Position numbers and translations under genes: made by a program. Shown piece by piece: positions 25,304 through 34,133 of a stretch of DNA of 54,109 nucleotides. Each line of letters starts with the position of its first letter. Positions within the stretch are counted from its first letter, which is position 1. Origin of the DNA: Candidatus Lachnoclostridium stercoravium (GTDB lineage Bacteria > Bacillota > Clostridia > Lachnospirales > Lachnospiraceae); contig DWZA01000109.1 in assembly GCA_019118365.1 (NCBI GenBank), forward strand, positions 1 to 54,109. Reading direction: 5' to 3'. The notes under the pieces were generated by a model. It was not told where the DNA came from. It worked only from the letters and a program-made list of their open reading frames with translations, and ran no database searches.

Positions 25304-28300
25304 TTACCTGTCCCCTCCTTCGATCTCCTGCCAGATATCCTCCGGCTTTCTGTTGTCCAGCTTTCTGTATCCGTAACCGCTGATCTTTTTATCAAATCCG
25401 CATACCGAATGGTACGGGCAGTAATCGCATGCGCTCCGGTTTCCCTGTTTATAAGGCCGTACGGAGATATCGCCGCCTGTTATACGCTGCCCTGCTGCCT
25501 TCAGCTTATTTCTTACAAAGCCTCTCAATGCCTGGAACCTTTCACGGCTGGCCACGGAAGATCTGGCTTCCTGGATCAGTCCGTCCTTTACCGCTACCGG
25601 GATGATATCCGAAGCTTTCTCGATCTCCCGGTCCAGATGGGAGATCACTTCCTGTTCGCTGTTTACCAGCCCGTTCATCTTCAGCTGGCGCAGGATCTCC
25701 CGGTCGATCTCCTCTTTATCCGGTTCTCCTGCAGTCTCGGCGACAGGATCTTTGATATGGTAATAAAAAACGCCTGCCGGAACTACTTCCTTATCCGGAT
25801 GCTTCCTTTCCTCCATCTCCAGCGCGGCATCCATATATACTACCAGCTGCAGCTGAAGACCATAGTACAGGGCCGCCAGATCAAAGGATGTGCTGCCTGA
25901 TTTATAGTCGATGATCTTTACATATACGTGCGTCTCGTCTTCACAGAGATCCAGACGGTCGATCCTTCCCCTCAGCTGCAGTTCTTCCTCTTCAGAAAGG
26001 GATATCCTCATGGCTTTCAGGTTATCTATGGCAGAAAAAGACACTTCGAATCCCACTGGTTCGAAATCTCCTTTTTTCAGCTGTTCAGACAAGGCCCACA
26101 GCGTCCGCTCCGTGACCCGTTCCGCCCGTTCCGTCAGATACCGGTTCCTGGCCGAGCTTTTTAAGATCGCCCCTCCATACTGATCCGCCACTTCGTCTAC
26201 AGAACTTTTTGCAAGTTTTCTGCGTTCTTCGTCCGACATCTCCTGGATCCGCTTTCCATCTCTGGCCGCCTGTTTAAAGCAGAGGTCGATGGCTTCATGG
26301 AAAAGATTTCCCATGTCTACCGGCTTCAGCTCATATTCCTGTCTTGGGAGAAGTTCCAGTCCATAAGCCAGAAAATGGGCGTAGGCGCATGCCTCGTACT
26401 GTTCCATCCGGGTAACGCTCCCGCTGAGGATCTTCCCGTAGATCTCCCTGGCCGCAGCCTTCCCGATCCCTCTGTCCGTGTAGGCTAAGAACGCCGCTTC
26501 CGCCAGTTCTTCCGCCTGTCTCCTGCCTTCCGGCGACATGTGGAAAAGCCGGTACAGCTCCAGGAACCGGCCGTCCTGTCCTTCCGTTTCCAGATCTCTC
26601 AGGCACTGGATCAGAGTCTCCTTTCCCTCTTCCCTGGAAGAGATCTCCATCCTGTCCCAGTCCCCTTCTTCTACAGCAAGTTTCGGGAACAGCGTCTGCA
26701 GCTCGTGGATCAGACTGGACGGCCTGAGCCCTTTTCCTTCCCCGTCCATCCCTGCAAACGAGATCACCAGCCGATCCGACGGCTTGGCCATCATCAGATA
26801 AAGATAAAATCTCTGCAGGAATCCCTCTTCTCTGGCTGTAGGGGCCATTTCCATATGGAGCTCCTTAAGGCTCTCCCTCTCCATATCCGACAGGATGCCG
26901 CCTCCGTCTTTCCTCGCCGGTACGATCCCGTCGTTTACTCCTGTAAAAAAGAGGATCTTTATATGGTTTAAACGGGTCCTTGTCAGATCCCCCACTACGA
27001 TCCTGTCGATAGTAGCCGGGATCAGTCCTACCCGTATCTCTTCAAATCCTGCGTCCAGGATCTCGCCGTACTCTTTCAGGCTCACCTTTTCATCTCCCAG
27101 CAGAGCCACGACCCGATCCATCATCTCCATCACAAAGCCATAGACCTGGCGGTATTCGTCTGCCAGCCGGTAGTCTCCCGCCGCCTCAAAGCGGTCCGCG
27201 AAATCCTGTATCTTCTTCTCGATCTCATATCCCGCAAGATAGCCGACTATAGCCGCCGACCTGTCCGCCACCGTCTTCTCTCTGTCCTTTAATACCTCTC
27301 TTAAAGGGCGCAGTCCTTCCACGATCTCCCTGCGGAACCCGTTCAGCTCCTCCAGGTTTAAGCCGGATCCGCCCCGGTATACCTGGTCCCACTGGACGTC
27401 CCAGCGTTTAAATCCCCGGATGCCCAGAGCCAGGACATAATTCTCCAGGCGGTCCCTTTCTTCCTCCCGGTCTGTAAAAATAAGGCCTGATTTCAGATAG
27501 CGGAATACGCTTTCATATGAAAGATCCTGGCGGACAGCCTCGATCGCGGACCGGATCAGCTCTACCAGCGGATGAGACATCACATTCCTTTTGTCATCTA
27601 TAAAATAAGGGATGCCCGCCGCTTCGAACCGCCTGCCAAGTTCTTTTCCATAAGTCTCCAGGCTTCCTGTGACTACCGCGATGTCCCGGTAGCGGTAGCC
27701 TTCCTGCCTCACTGCCTGCTGGATCCTGTGAGTCAGCGCGGCGGCCTCCCTTCCGGGATCCAGCGCCTTAAAGATCCTGATCTGCGCCGGCGCTCCCTCA
27801 TAAGTCTTCCTGCCATAGCGGTAAATATTCTCTTCAAGGAAGTCCAGGGCAGATCTGTCCCCATCCTGAGAAAAGCGCGGATAGGGGCGCCCTTCCATAT
27901 GAATGTCTTCGCTCCTTGCCACCCCGTTCCTGTCGGCGATGGAAACAAGGCGGCAGACCGTATGCTTGCTCATATAAAACAGGTTCTGTATACCGCCTTC
28001 CTGATAAGGCCTCGCCTCTCTTTCTATGGTCAGCGCGACCGTCACCTTCCGGCAGCATACCATCATCTGTTCCAGGACGCGGTACTGCACCGGAGTAAAT
28101 CCAGTAAAACCGTCCAGGACGATCTTGCTTTCCCTCATCCTGGCGGACTCTGGCAGCACGCGGCAGAGCACATCCAGGATCTCCTCCGCCGTAATAAACT
28201 TTTCCGCGATATATTCCCGGAATCCTCTGTATATGATCGACAGATCCTTCAGCTTTTCCCTTAGCAGAGGGCTTCTGACCTTTTCTTCCATGTCTTCCAG

Positions 28301-28714
28301 ATGTTCCCAGGATATCCCGTACTGGGCCATCTCCGAGACCATAGACTTCATCTGGCCGATAAAACCTGCATGGTTTAAATGTCTCTTAAAAATACCCAGC
28401 CGGTCCTTCTCTTCGGCCGCGATCTTTCTTAAAACCATGGACTTTCCCATATCATCCAGAACTGCCGGACTCTCAATAGCCAGCTCCTCAAAGATCCGGT
28501 AGGCCAGCCTCTGAAAGCTGACGATATCGATATTCATCGTACCCTGGCGGGGATGGAGGCTGATGATCTCCCTCTGGGTCTGCATGGTAAACTGCTCCGG
28601 AACCAGAAGGATATACTTCTCCTCCGGGTGTTCGACGGATTCCCGGATCAGACTGTCGTAAAGGAAACGTGTCTTTCCCGCTCCCGAACCTCCGAAAATA
28701 AACTGCAATGACAT
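25304..28714 (-). CDS. addB: AddAB nuclease subunit B
   Basis: The protein has 1136 residues. Walker A is GGSGAGKTRFLYDSL near the N-terminus. The C-terminal nuclease domain contains KIIDYKSG, and the Fe-S cluster Cys set is C in YEACAYAH plus CDYCPYHSVC. It is the AddB partner in break resection. A promoter with a palindromic LexA-type box lies immediately upstream (28741-28793), so induction during the SOS response is likely. It is the first gene of the long leftward run to folA. Confidence 0.95.
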   Translation of the reverse strand: MSLQFIFGGSGAGKTRFLYDSLIRESVEHPEEKYILLVPEQFTMQTQREIISLHPRQGTMNIDIVSFQRLAYRIFEELAIESPAVLDDMGKSMVLRKIAAEEKDRLGIFKRHLNHAGFIGQMKSMVSEMAQYGISWEHLEDMEEKVRSPLLREKLKDLSIIYRGFREYIAEKFITAEEILDVLCRVLPESARMRESKIVLDGFTGFTPVQYRVLEQMMVCCRKVTVALTIEREARPYQEGGIQNLFYMSKHTVCRLVSIADRNGVARSEDIHMEGRPYPRFSQDGDRSALDFLEENIYRYGRKTYEGAPAQIRIFKALDPGREAAALTHRIQQAVRQEGYRYRDIAVVTGSLETYGKELGRRFEAAGIPYFIDDKRNVMSHPLVELIRSAIEAVRQDLSYESVFRYLKSGLIFTDREEERDRLENYVLALGIRGFKRWDVQWDQVYRGGSGLNLEELNGFRREIVEGLRPLREVLKDREKTVADRSAAIVGYLAGYEIEKKIQDFADRFEAAGDYRLADEYRQVYGFVMEMMDRVVALLGDEKVSLKEYGEILDAGFEEIRVGLIPATIDRIVVGDLTRTRLNHIKILFFTGVNDGIVPARKDGGGILSDMERESLKELHMEMAPTAREEGFLQRFYLYLMMAKPSDRLVISFAGMDGEGKGLRPSSLIHELQTLFPKLAVEEGDWDRMEISSREEGKETLIQCLRDLETEGQDGRFLELYRLFHMSPEGRRQAEELAEAAFLAYTDRGIGKAAAREIYGKILSGSVTRMEQYEACAYAHFLAYGLELLPRQEYELKPVDMGNLFHEAIDLCFKQAARDGKRIQEMSDEERRKLAKSSVDEVADQYGGAILKSSARNRYLTERAERVTERTLWALSEQLKKGDFEPVGFEVSFSAIDNLKAMRISLSEEEELQLRGRIDRLDLCEDETHVYVKIIDYKSGSTSFDLAALYYGLQLQLVVYMDAALEMEERKHPDKEVVPAGVFYYHIKDPVAETAGEPDKEEIDREILRQLKMNGLVNSEQEVISHLDREIEKASDIIPVAVKDGLIQEARSSVASRERFQALRGFVRNKLKAAGQRITGGDISVRPYKQGNRSACDYCPYHSVCGFDKKISGYGYRKLDNRKPEDIWQEIEGGDR

Positions 28715-28740
28715 CTTTCCACCCCTTTGCTCTCTCGTTT

Positions 28741-28756
28741 TAGAACACCTGTTCTA
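28741..28756 (-). promoter_or_regulatory. LexA (SOS) box of the addBA operon
   Basis: TAGAACAGGTGTTCTA is a nearly perfect palindrome with the core GAAC-N4-GTTC typical of Firmicute LexA sites. It starts about 2 nt downstream of the predicted transcription start, a position that would block transcription. Confidence 0.7.
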
Positions 28757-28764
28757 TTTGACTC

Positions 28765-28793
28765 ATTTTAACATATCCCACTGCCATTTACAA
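28765..28793 (-). promoter_or_regulatory. Promoter of the addBA-selD...folA operon
   Basis: Minus strand TTGTAA (28793-28788), a 17-nt spacer and TAAAAT (28770-28765), with an extended -10 TG. The start is predicted near 28758. Confidence 0.6.
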
Positions 28794-28868
28794 TATCTTT
28801 CCTCTAAATTTTTCATAAACAGTCTTTCCTCCTAATAGACTATAACAAATAACCTGGGAGGCTTTTTT

Positions 28869-29309
28869 ATGAGCTCCAAAACAAAGATCGTCGTGCTGCG
28901 GATGAAAGAGATCATCTACACGGCTATTTTTATCGGACTGGGAATTTTCCTGATCTGCCTTTTTATCATTATGTTCCATTCCAGGGAAGAGACCGTTCCT
29001 ACATGGGAGGAAGCTTCTCTCTATACTCCCGGCGTATATACCTCCTCGCTGACCCTCGGCAGCGAACAGGTAAACGTGCAGGTGGCTGTGGACCGCGACC
29101 AGATCAATTCCGTGTCTATCGTGCCCTTAAGCGAATCTATCACCACTATGTATCCGCTTATGCAGCCTGCCATGGACGACCTGGCGCAGCAGATCGTCGC
29201 CAGCCAGTCTCTGGATAACCTGTCCTATCCCAGCGAAACACGCTATACGTCGGAAGCTCTGATCATGGCTGTCGGCAAAGCTCTGGATAAAGCCTGCGTC
29301 CCGCAGTAA
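28869..29309 (+). CDS. Small membrane-anchored protein with a degenerate FMN-binding-like domain
   Basis: The protein has 146 residues. GGGAGG lies 7 nt before the ATG. One membrane segment spans about residues 13-35, followed by an external domain. YTPGVYTSSLTLGSEQVNVQ and ALIMAVGKALDKA resemble the start and end of FMN_bind domains. The usual SGAT flavinylation motif is replaced by YPSETRYTS. Covalent FMN attachment is therefore uncertain. It is divergent from addB and upstream of a MATE gene. No specific function can be assigned. Confidence 0.65.
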   Translation: MSSKTKIVVLRMKEIIYTAIFIGLGIFLICLFIIMFHSREETVPTWEEASLYTPGVYTSSLTLGSEQVNVQVAVDRDQINSVSIVPLSESITTMYPLMQPAMDDLAQQIVASQSLDNLSYPSETRYTSEALIMAVGKALDKACVPQ

Positions 29310-29354
29310 GAACAGACGGCTGTCTGCCCACGGAAGAAATATTTTTAAAACGTC

Positions 29355-29383
29355 TTGTATTTTTAAGATACAGAGATTATAAT
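29355..29383 (+). promoter_or_regulatory. Promoter of the MATE exporter gene
   Basis: TTGTAT (29355-29360), 17 nt, TATAAT (29378-29383). The start is expected near 29390, about 66 nt before the ATG. Confidence 0.6.
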
Positions 29384-29455
29384 GAGCCGGAAATACATAT
29401 TTCAGGCCCGCCGTACAGCGCGCCTCTGCATATCTTTTTACAGGAGATAAACGAC

Positions 29456-30835
29456 ATGAGTACACAGAAAACAGTAAAAGAAAGCGCAATGATGCACAAT
29501 CAGATCACAGAAGGAGTCATCTGGCAGCAGCTTCTTCTGTTTTTCTTTCCTATTTTATTCGGAACCTTTTTCCAGCAGCTGTATAACACAGTAGACGCGG
29601 TTGTCGTCGGAAAATTTGTCGGCAAGGAAGCCCTGGCCGCTGTAGGCGGAACAACGAGCACCCTGATCAACCTGTTCGTCGGCTTCTTTATCGGCCTTTC
29701 TTCCGGCGCCACCGTTATCATTTCCCAGTATTACGGCGCAAAAAAAGCAAGGCGGGTCAGCCTTGCCGTACATACTGCTATCGCGTTTTCCATCGCCCTG
29801 GGAACGGCTATCATGGTCATCGGCCTGATCGGCGCTCCGTTTGCCCTAAGAGCCATGGGCACGCCTGACGACATTATGGAACACGCTGTCATCTATATCA
29901 GGATCTATTTTATCGGCATCATAGCCAACCTGATCTACAACATGGGCTCCGGTATCCTGCGGGCGATCGGCGATTCCAGACACCCCTTATATTTCCTTAT
30001 GGCAGGCTGCGGCGTGAATATCGTGCTGGACCTGCTGTTCGTCGTATATATCGGAATGGGCGTCGCAGGCGCCGCTATCGCCACCATCATTTCCCAGGCG
30101 GTAAGCGCCGTGCTGGTAGTCATGACTCTGGTTCGCACGGAAGAGTCCTACAAGCTGGTCTTTTCGAAGATCCGGCTGAACCTTCCTATGGTAAAGAAGA
30201 TCGTGCAGATCGGTTTCCCGGCAGGGCTCCAGTCGGTCATGTACAATTCCTCAAATATCATCATCCAGTCCAGCGTCAATATCCTGGGCACCGACACCAT
30301 CGCCGCCTGGACTGCTTACGGCAAGATCGACAGCATCTACTGGATGATCATCAATGCGTTTGGTATCTCCATCACTACTTTTGTAGGACAGAACTACGGA
30401 GCCGGGAAAATGGACCGGGTGCGCAAAGGCATCCGCGTATGTCTGGCGATCGCCGCAGGCGCTACGCTGGCACTGTCTTCGATCCTGTATCTGGGCGGAT
30501 ACTACATACTCTGCTTGTTTACAAATGACGCGGCAGTCCTTGCGATCGGCGTGGACATCCTCCACTTCCTCATGCCTACTCTGATCACTTACGTAACCAT
30601 CGAGATCTACTCCGGATCCTTAAGAGGGATCGGCGACTGCTGGATCCCCATGATCCTTACCTGCCTGGGCGTATGCGTGCTCCGTGTAGTATGGGTACTG
30701 GCAGCTGTTCCATTCCACAGGACGATCGAGATGGTCGTAGTCAGCTACCCGATCACCTGGTCTGTAACGACCGTACTGTTCTTCATCTATTTTCACTTTT
30801 TCTCCCGCCTTGGGAAGAGAAACAAAGCCTATTAA
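29456..30835 (+). CDS. MATE family efflux transporter
   Basis: This 459-residue exporter is the third MATE in the window and differs clearly from the other two. Motifs include PILFGTFFQQLYNTVDAVVV, AVGGTTSTLINLFVGFFIGL and the second-half INAFGISITTFVGQNYGAGK. AGGAG lies 9 nt before the ATG. It is monocistronic with its own promoter and is followed by a hairpin terminator shared with the convergent Hpt gene. The substrate is unknown. Confidence 0.9.
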   Translation: MSTQKTVKESAMMHNQITEGVIWQQLLLFFFPILFGTFFQQLYNTVDAVVVGKFVGKEALAAVGGTTSTLINLFVGFFIGLSSGATVIISQYYGAKKARRVSLAVHTAIAFSIALGTAIMVIGLIGAPFALRAMGTPDDIMEHAVIYIRIYFIGIIANLIYNMGSGILRAIGDSRHPLYFLMAGCGVNIVLDLLFVVYIGMGVAGAAIATIISQAVSAVLVVMTLVRTEESYKLVFSKIRLNLPMVKKIVQIGFPAGLQSVMYNSSNIIIQSSVNILGTDTIAAWTAYGKIDSIYWMIINAFGISITTFVGQNYGAGKMDRVRKGIRVCLAIAAGATLALSSILYLGGYYILCLFTNDAAVLAIGVDILHFLMPTLITYVTIEIYSGSLRGIGDCWIPMILTCLGVCVLRVVWVLAAVPFHRTIEMVVVSYPITWSVTTVLFFIYFHFFSRLGKRNKAY

Positions 30836-30883
30836 AGGCAGGAAAATACAAATGCACGTATCGCTTTACCGCGTATGAAAAAA

Positions 30884-30918
30884 TCCGGCAAGACGCGCCA
30901 GTGACGTATCTTGCCGGA
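30884..30918. terminator. 35-bp palindromic repeat acting as bidirectional terminator
   Basis: TCCGGCAAGA (30884-30893) pairs with 30909-30918. The element is flanked by an A-run on the left and TCTTTT on the right, between the convergent MATE and Hpt genes. The whole 35-bp sequence recurs inverted at 43190-43224 with three differences. Confidence 0.7.
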
Positions 30919-30922
30919 TCTT

Positions 30923-31270
30923 TTACATCTGGCTGATCAGAGCCGTTATTTTTTTATACTCTTCTTCCAGCTCCCCGTACTTTTTCTCCGCTTCTTCGCC
31001 CTTTCCGGCTCTCACCTCTGCGACGACGTCCGCGGACAGCCCGTAAAGCCGCTCCAGCCCCAGATTGCCGCAAATGCCCTTCAGGGTATGAGCCGCAGTC
31101 TCCAGCTTCTTGTAATCCTTCTCCTCTATAGCCTGTTTTCCTTCTTCAAAATTCCTGTCGTCCAGGAATTTCTTCAGGAATCTTACGACCATAGCTTCCT
31201 TTCCCATGAACCTGGCCAGGACTTTATCCCCGTCTGATCCTATTATTTCATAAAATGTTTTCGTATCCAT
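30923..31270 (-). CDS. Hpt domain phosphotransfer protein
   Basis: The protein has 115 residues and is all helical. The phosphoacceptor motif is AAHTLKGICGNLGLERL (about 59-75), with the conserved His in HTLKG. A stand-alone Hpt passes a phosphoryl group between response-regulator receiver domains or from a hybrid kinase. No kinase or receiver gene lies nearby, so partners are unknown. GGAGG lies 6 nt before the ATG. The divergent gene is DUF3842, with a palindromic operator-like site between them. Confidence 0.87.
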   Translation of the reverse strand: MDTKTFYEIIGSDGDKVLARFMGKEAMVVRFLKKFLDDRNFEEGKQAIEEKDYKKLETAAHTLKGICGNLGLERLYGLSADVVAEVRAGKGEEAEKKYGELEEEYKKITALISQM

Positions 31271-31337
31271 TCCTATCCTCCTTCCGCATCGCTGCGCCGC
31301 CGCTGCTTTTCGGCGGTTGTTTTCTTTCCTTTCCTAT

Positions 31338-31392
31338 ATTACAATGATACCAGCGTCAAAAGGTCTTTTGACCCCAACATTACAATAATACC
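31338..31392. promoter_or_regulatory. Palindrome flanked by direct repeats between hpt and DUF3842
   Basis: GTCAAAAG-GT-CTTTTGAC (31355-31372) is an 18-bp palindrome. It is flanked by ATTACAATGATACC (31338-31351) and ATTACAATAATACC (31379-31392), which match at 13 of 14 bases. It lies in a divergent intergenic region and is a likely regulator binding site of unknown identity. Confidence 0.5.
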
Positions 31393-31449
31393 TGGGCTGG
31401 AAATACCTGCCCACGGTATCGCAAAGTGTTCAGAAAGGATGAAGTAAAT

Positions 31450-31857
31450 ATGAAAATTCTCGTTATCGACGGCCAGGGCGGCAGAATGGGGAAATCCGTG
31501 ATCGAACAGCTGAAAAAGAAATGGCCGGATCTTGAGATCACCGCCATCGGGACCAACAGCCTGGCCACTTCCGCCATGCTGAAAGCCGGAGCCAGCGCCG
31601 CAGCCACAGGGGAAAATCCGATCCTTGTAAACAGCAGGACAGCCGACATCATCATCGGTCCTATCGGCATCGTCATGGCCAACTCCCTGTTAGGCGAGAT
31701 CACCCCTGCAATGGCGGAAGCAGTCAGCAGCAGCCCGGCATTTAAGATCCTGATCCCGGTAAACCGCTGCTGCCACTTTATCGTAGGCTGCGGCGAACAG
31801 TCCCTGACCGCCTATATCTCAGAAGTCGTCGACAAAGTAGATGAGCTTCTTTCCTGA
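31450..31857 (+). CDS. DUF3842 family protein
   Basis: The protein has 135 residues from the ATG at 31450 (MKILVIDGQGGRMGKSVIEQ). An in-frame upstream start at 31426 has no ribosome binding site. AAAGG precedes the chosen start. The N-terminal GxGGxxG pattern suggests a Rossmann-like nucleotide fold. ATSAMLKAGASAAATGENP and IIIGPIGIVMANSLLGEITP are family blocks. DUF3842 proteins are common in Clostridia and have no known function. The gene is followed by a 155-bp palindromic element. Confidence 0.8.
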   Translation: MKILVIDGQGGRMGKSVIEQLKKKWPDLEITAIGTNSLATSAMLKAGASAAATGENPILVNSRTADIIIGPIGIVMANSLLGEITPAMAEAVSSSPAFKILIPVNRCCHFIVGCGEQSLTAYISEVVDKVDELLS

Positions 31858-31865
31858 AGCCTATA

Positions 31866-32020
31866 GTAACAGTTCAGCCGTGTATCTTCCCTCCAGCACA
31901 TTCTGTGCTGGAGGAAATCCTGGGATGTCATCCCTATGCCAGGATATATGTCAGATCGCTTTTACAAGCAAGCTTGTAACGCCCTTTCTCCTATATCCTG
32001 GCGCTCGGCTGAACTGTTAC
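31866..32020. repeat. 155-bp nested-palindrome intergenic element (copy A)
   Basis: 15-bp perfect terminal inverted repeats (GTAACAGTTCAGCCG, 31866-31880 and complement 32006-32020) enclose two hairpin arms. One has the stem CCTCCAGCACA/TGTGCTGGAGG. The other is GCCAGGATATA...TATATCCTGGC, with an inner TTACAAGC-AA-GCTTGTAA. It lies between convergent DUF3842 and ldt genes and ends 4 bp from the ldt stop. Copy B (53423-53577) has the same length in inverted orientation and is nearly identical. It encodes no protein. Confidence 0.85.
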
Positions 32021-32023
32021 AGT

Positions 32024-33991
32024 CTATAATCCCACCCCTGGGCCTGCCTGCTCATCCGGATTCTGGCCCACCTGGTCTCCAGGGCCTGCAGGAGCTTCCG
32101 TTTCTCCCGGTCCGGGAGCCGGCTGGGTCTGAGGCTGCGTCTCTACAGCTGGCTGGGTTTCCACAGGCGGCTGCGTCTCTGCCGGCGGAGGCGTCTGTGC
32201 TGGCTGCGTCTCTGTAGCCGGCTGGGTCTGGGGCTGCGTCTGCGGCTGCGTCTGAGGCGCGGTCTGCGTCGTCGACCTTTGCTCCGTACCTGCCAGATTA
32301 TAGCAGAGCACAGGCATTCCCTTTGAAATATTCTCGTAAATGGTCTTTGCGGCTGCGTAAGGAAGATTGATGCAGCCGTGGGAGCCGTTTGTCTTATAGA
32401 TCGTTCCTCCAAAGCTGGATCGCCAGCTGGCATCGTGCATGCCGATACCGCCGTTAAACGGCATCCAGTAGGAAACCGGGCTGGCATATCCCTGGCCTCT
32501 TAAAGTGGCGTTTCTTTCCTTATAAGTCAGGGGGTAGGCTCCAGGAGGCGTAGTATAGCCCCTGGCCACATTTCCAGATACAAAATCGGATTCTACAAGC
32601 AGTTTTCCCTCTTTATAAAAATACAGATGCTGCGCTGTAAGATTGATCTCCACATAGGTGTCCCCATAATCGTTGGGCCCGTGGCTGGCCGCTGTCTGGG
32701 CATAAACCGGTTCTCTCTCCTGGCTTTCCCCGGAACGGATGATCCCGATCAGCTGTTCCGCTTCCGCCGCCTGATCGATCCTCCAGCCGTAATTTCCCCG
32801 CGTGATAGTGACCTCCGGCCCATAACTGGTCTTCAGCGTCTTTGCGCGGTAGGCGGTATTGTATTTTGTCGCAAGGGTCTGGACGTATCCTTTGACTCCT
32901 TCCAGAGAGATATCCATATTTCCGCCGTCTGTGATCAGCCACTGGTGGATCGTATCGCCGTCCAGCACTTCCTGTTTATCTCCAAATTTATAAGTTACCG
33001 TCACATTTACATAGCGGTTTAAATTGTCCGCCCGCTCCTTCAGCTGAGGGTCGTCAGACTTGACCGCCGGTTCTTTGTAACAGCCTTCCTCGTCCAGGGA
33101 CAATTCTGTCCGCAGGGACTGTACGGCTTCTTCTGCTTTCTTCAGCACCAGATCCGGGTTCAGCTCCATTCCCTCCACTTCAGGGACTATTGAATATCCC
33201 TGGCCGGATACGTATTCTGAAACATAAGCGTCCTGAGGCGGGACGATATTTTCTTCCTTCATGCATTCCAGGCTGTTTATGCGCTCCGCCAGGCTGGCGC
33301 TGTCGTAAGAGATCATCGCCTCTATATTGTATTCGCTTCCGCGGATCATGGCCATAAGCCACGTATTAGGATCCTGGGATCCTATGATCTGTTCCAGGCT
33401 TCCGTCAAATCCCGCGCTCAGTCCGATCTCTTCTTTCGTTATCGTCTCTGTCTTGCCGTCTCTCTCCAACAGCGTAAGGGCATAGGTATTGATGCCCTGG
33501 GCAATAAGGTCTTTTACCTCTTCAGCAGTCTTCCCTCCTACGTCCGCGCCATTTATCACAGTTCCGGGAAGAAATGCGTTCCGATATCTCAGCCCTGCAG
33601 CAAAGTAACCGCCGATCAGGATCACTGCTGCCGCTGCCGCGATAACCGCCGCTGTCTTTTTGCCTTTTCCGCTGCCCTTTTTCCTTCTGCGGCTTCCGGC
33701 AGCCGGGTTTTCCTCAATGCCTGCTGCTCTTTTCGCTTCTTCCTCTTCCTGCTTTTTCTGGTTCACGCGCCGGAGGATCTCTTCCGCTTTTTTCTCCCGG
33801 TCCGGTTCCTCCGTTTCTTTATTTTCCTGATCCTCTCTATCTGAATTTTCCTTTTCCAGATCTGCTACCATGCGGCTGACCTCATCCCTGCGCTCGCTGG
33901 CCAGTTTTTTTTCCAGGATCTCCGCTTCTTCCAATTCCTTTTTGATGAGTTCGTCCTTCTGGTCCTGACTCATCTCTTTTTTCTCCTCCAA
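32024..33991 (-). CDS. L,D-transpeptidase (YkuD) with putative peptidoglycan-binding domain
   Basis: The protein has 655 residues. An acidic/lysine-rich cytoplasmic N-terminus (about 1-105) precedes a membrane anchor (KKTAAVIAAAAAVILIGGYF). A PG_binding_4-like extracellular region follows, then the YkuD catalytic domain with GIGMHDASW and SHGCINLP (nucleophile Cys). It crosslinks peptidoglycan stem peptides as 3-3 bonds or attaches proteins. After the catalytic domain comes an unusual tail of about 75 residues rich in Gln, Thr and Pro with repeated TQPQTQP units, which probably spans the cell wall. The tail has no sorting signal. Confidence 0.9.
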   Translation of the reverse strand: MEEKKEMSQDQKDELIKKELEEAEILEKKLASERRDEVSRMVADLEKENSDREDQENKETEEPDREKKAEEILRRVNQKKQEEEEAKRAAGIEENPAAGSRRRKKGSGKGKKTAAVIAAAAAVILIGGYFAAGLRYRNAFLPGTVINGADVGGKTAEEVKDLIAQGINTYALTLLERDGKTETITKEEIGLSAGFDGSLEQIIGSQDPNTWLMAMIRGSEYNIEAMISYDSASLAERINSLECMKEENIVPPQDAYVSEYVSGQGYSIVPEVEGMELNPDLVLKKAEEAVQSLRTELSLDEEGCYKEPAVKSDDPQLKERADNLNRYVNVTVTYKFGDKQEVLDGDTIHQWLITDGGNMDISLEGVKGYVQTLATKYNTAYRAKTLKTSYGPEVTITRGNYGWRIDQAAEAEQLIGIIRSGESQEREPVYAQTAASHGPNDYGDTYVEINLTAQHLYFYKEGKLLVESDFVSGNVARGYTTPPGAYPLTYKERNATLRGQGYASPVSYWMPFNGGIGMHDASWRSSFGGTIYKTNGSHGCINLPYAAAKTIYENISKGMPVLCYNLAGTEQRSTTQTAPQTQPQTQPQTQPATETQPAQTPPPAETQPPVETQPAVETQPQTQPAPGPGETEAPAGPGDQVGQNPDEQAGPGVGL

Positions 33992-34111
33992 GGGTATGCC
34001 TCCTGTTCCGCCCTTTTGCCGGTACGGTCCGGCATCTGGCTTGAGTAGTAATTATTCTAACATGTAAAAACGAGTATGGCAATGAAATTCCCTGCGGCAG
34101 TTTCTTTATGA

Positions 34112-34126
34112 GTAACAGTTCAGCCG
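34112..34126. repeat. Solitary end of the 155-bp palindromic element
   Basis: GTAACAGTTCAGCCG followed by TGTA is identical to the left end of copy A at 31866. No partner end is visible nearby. It lies just past the FliB-like gene and is a probable relic. Confidence 0.6.
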
Positions 34127-34133
34127 TGTACCT

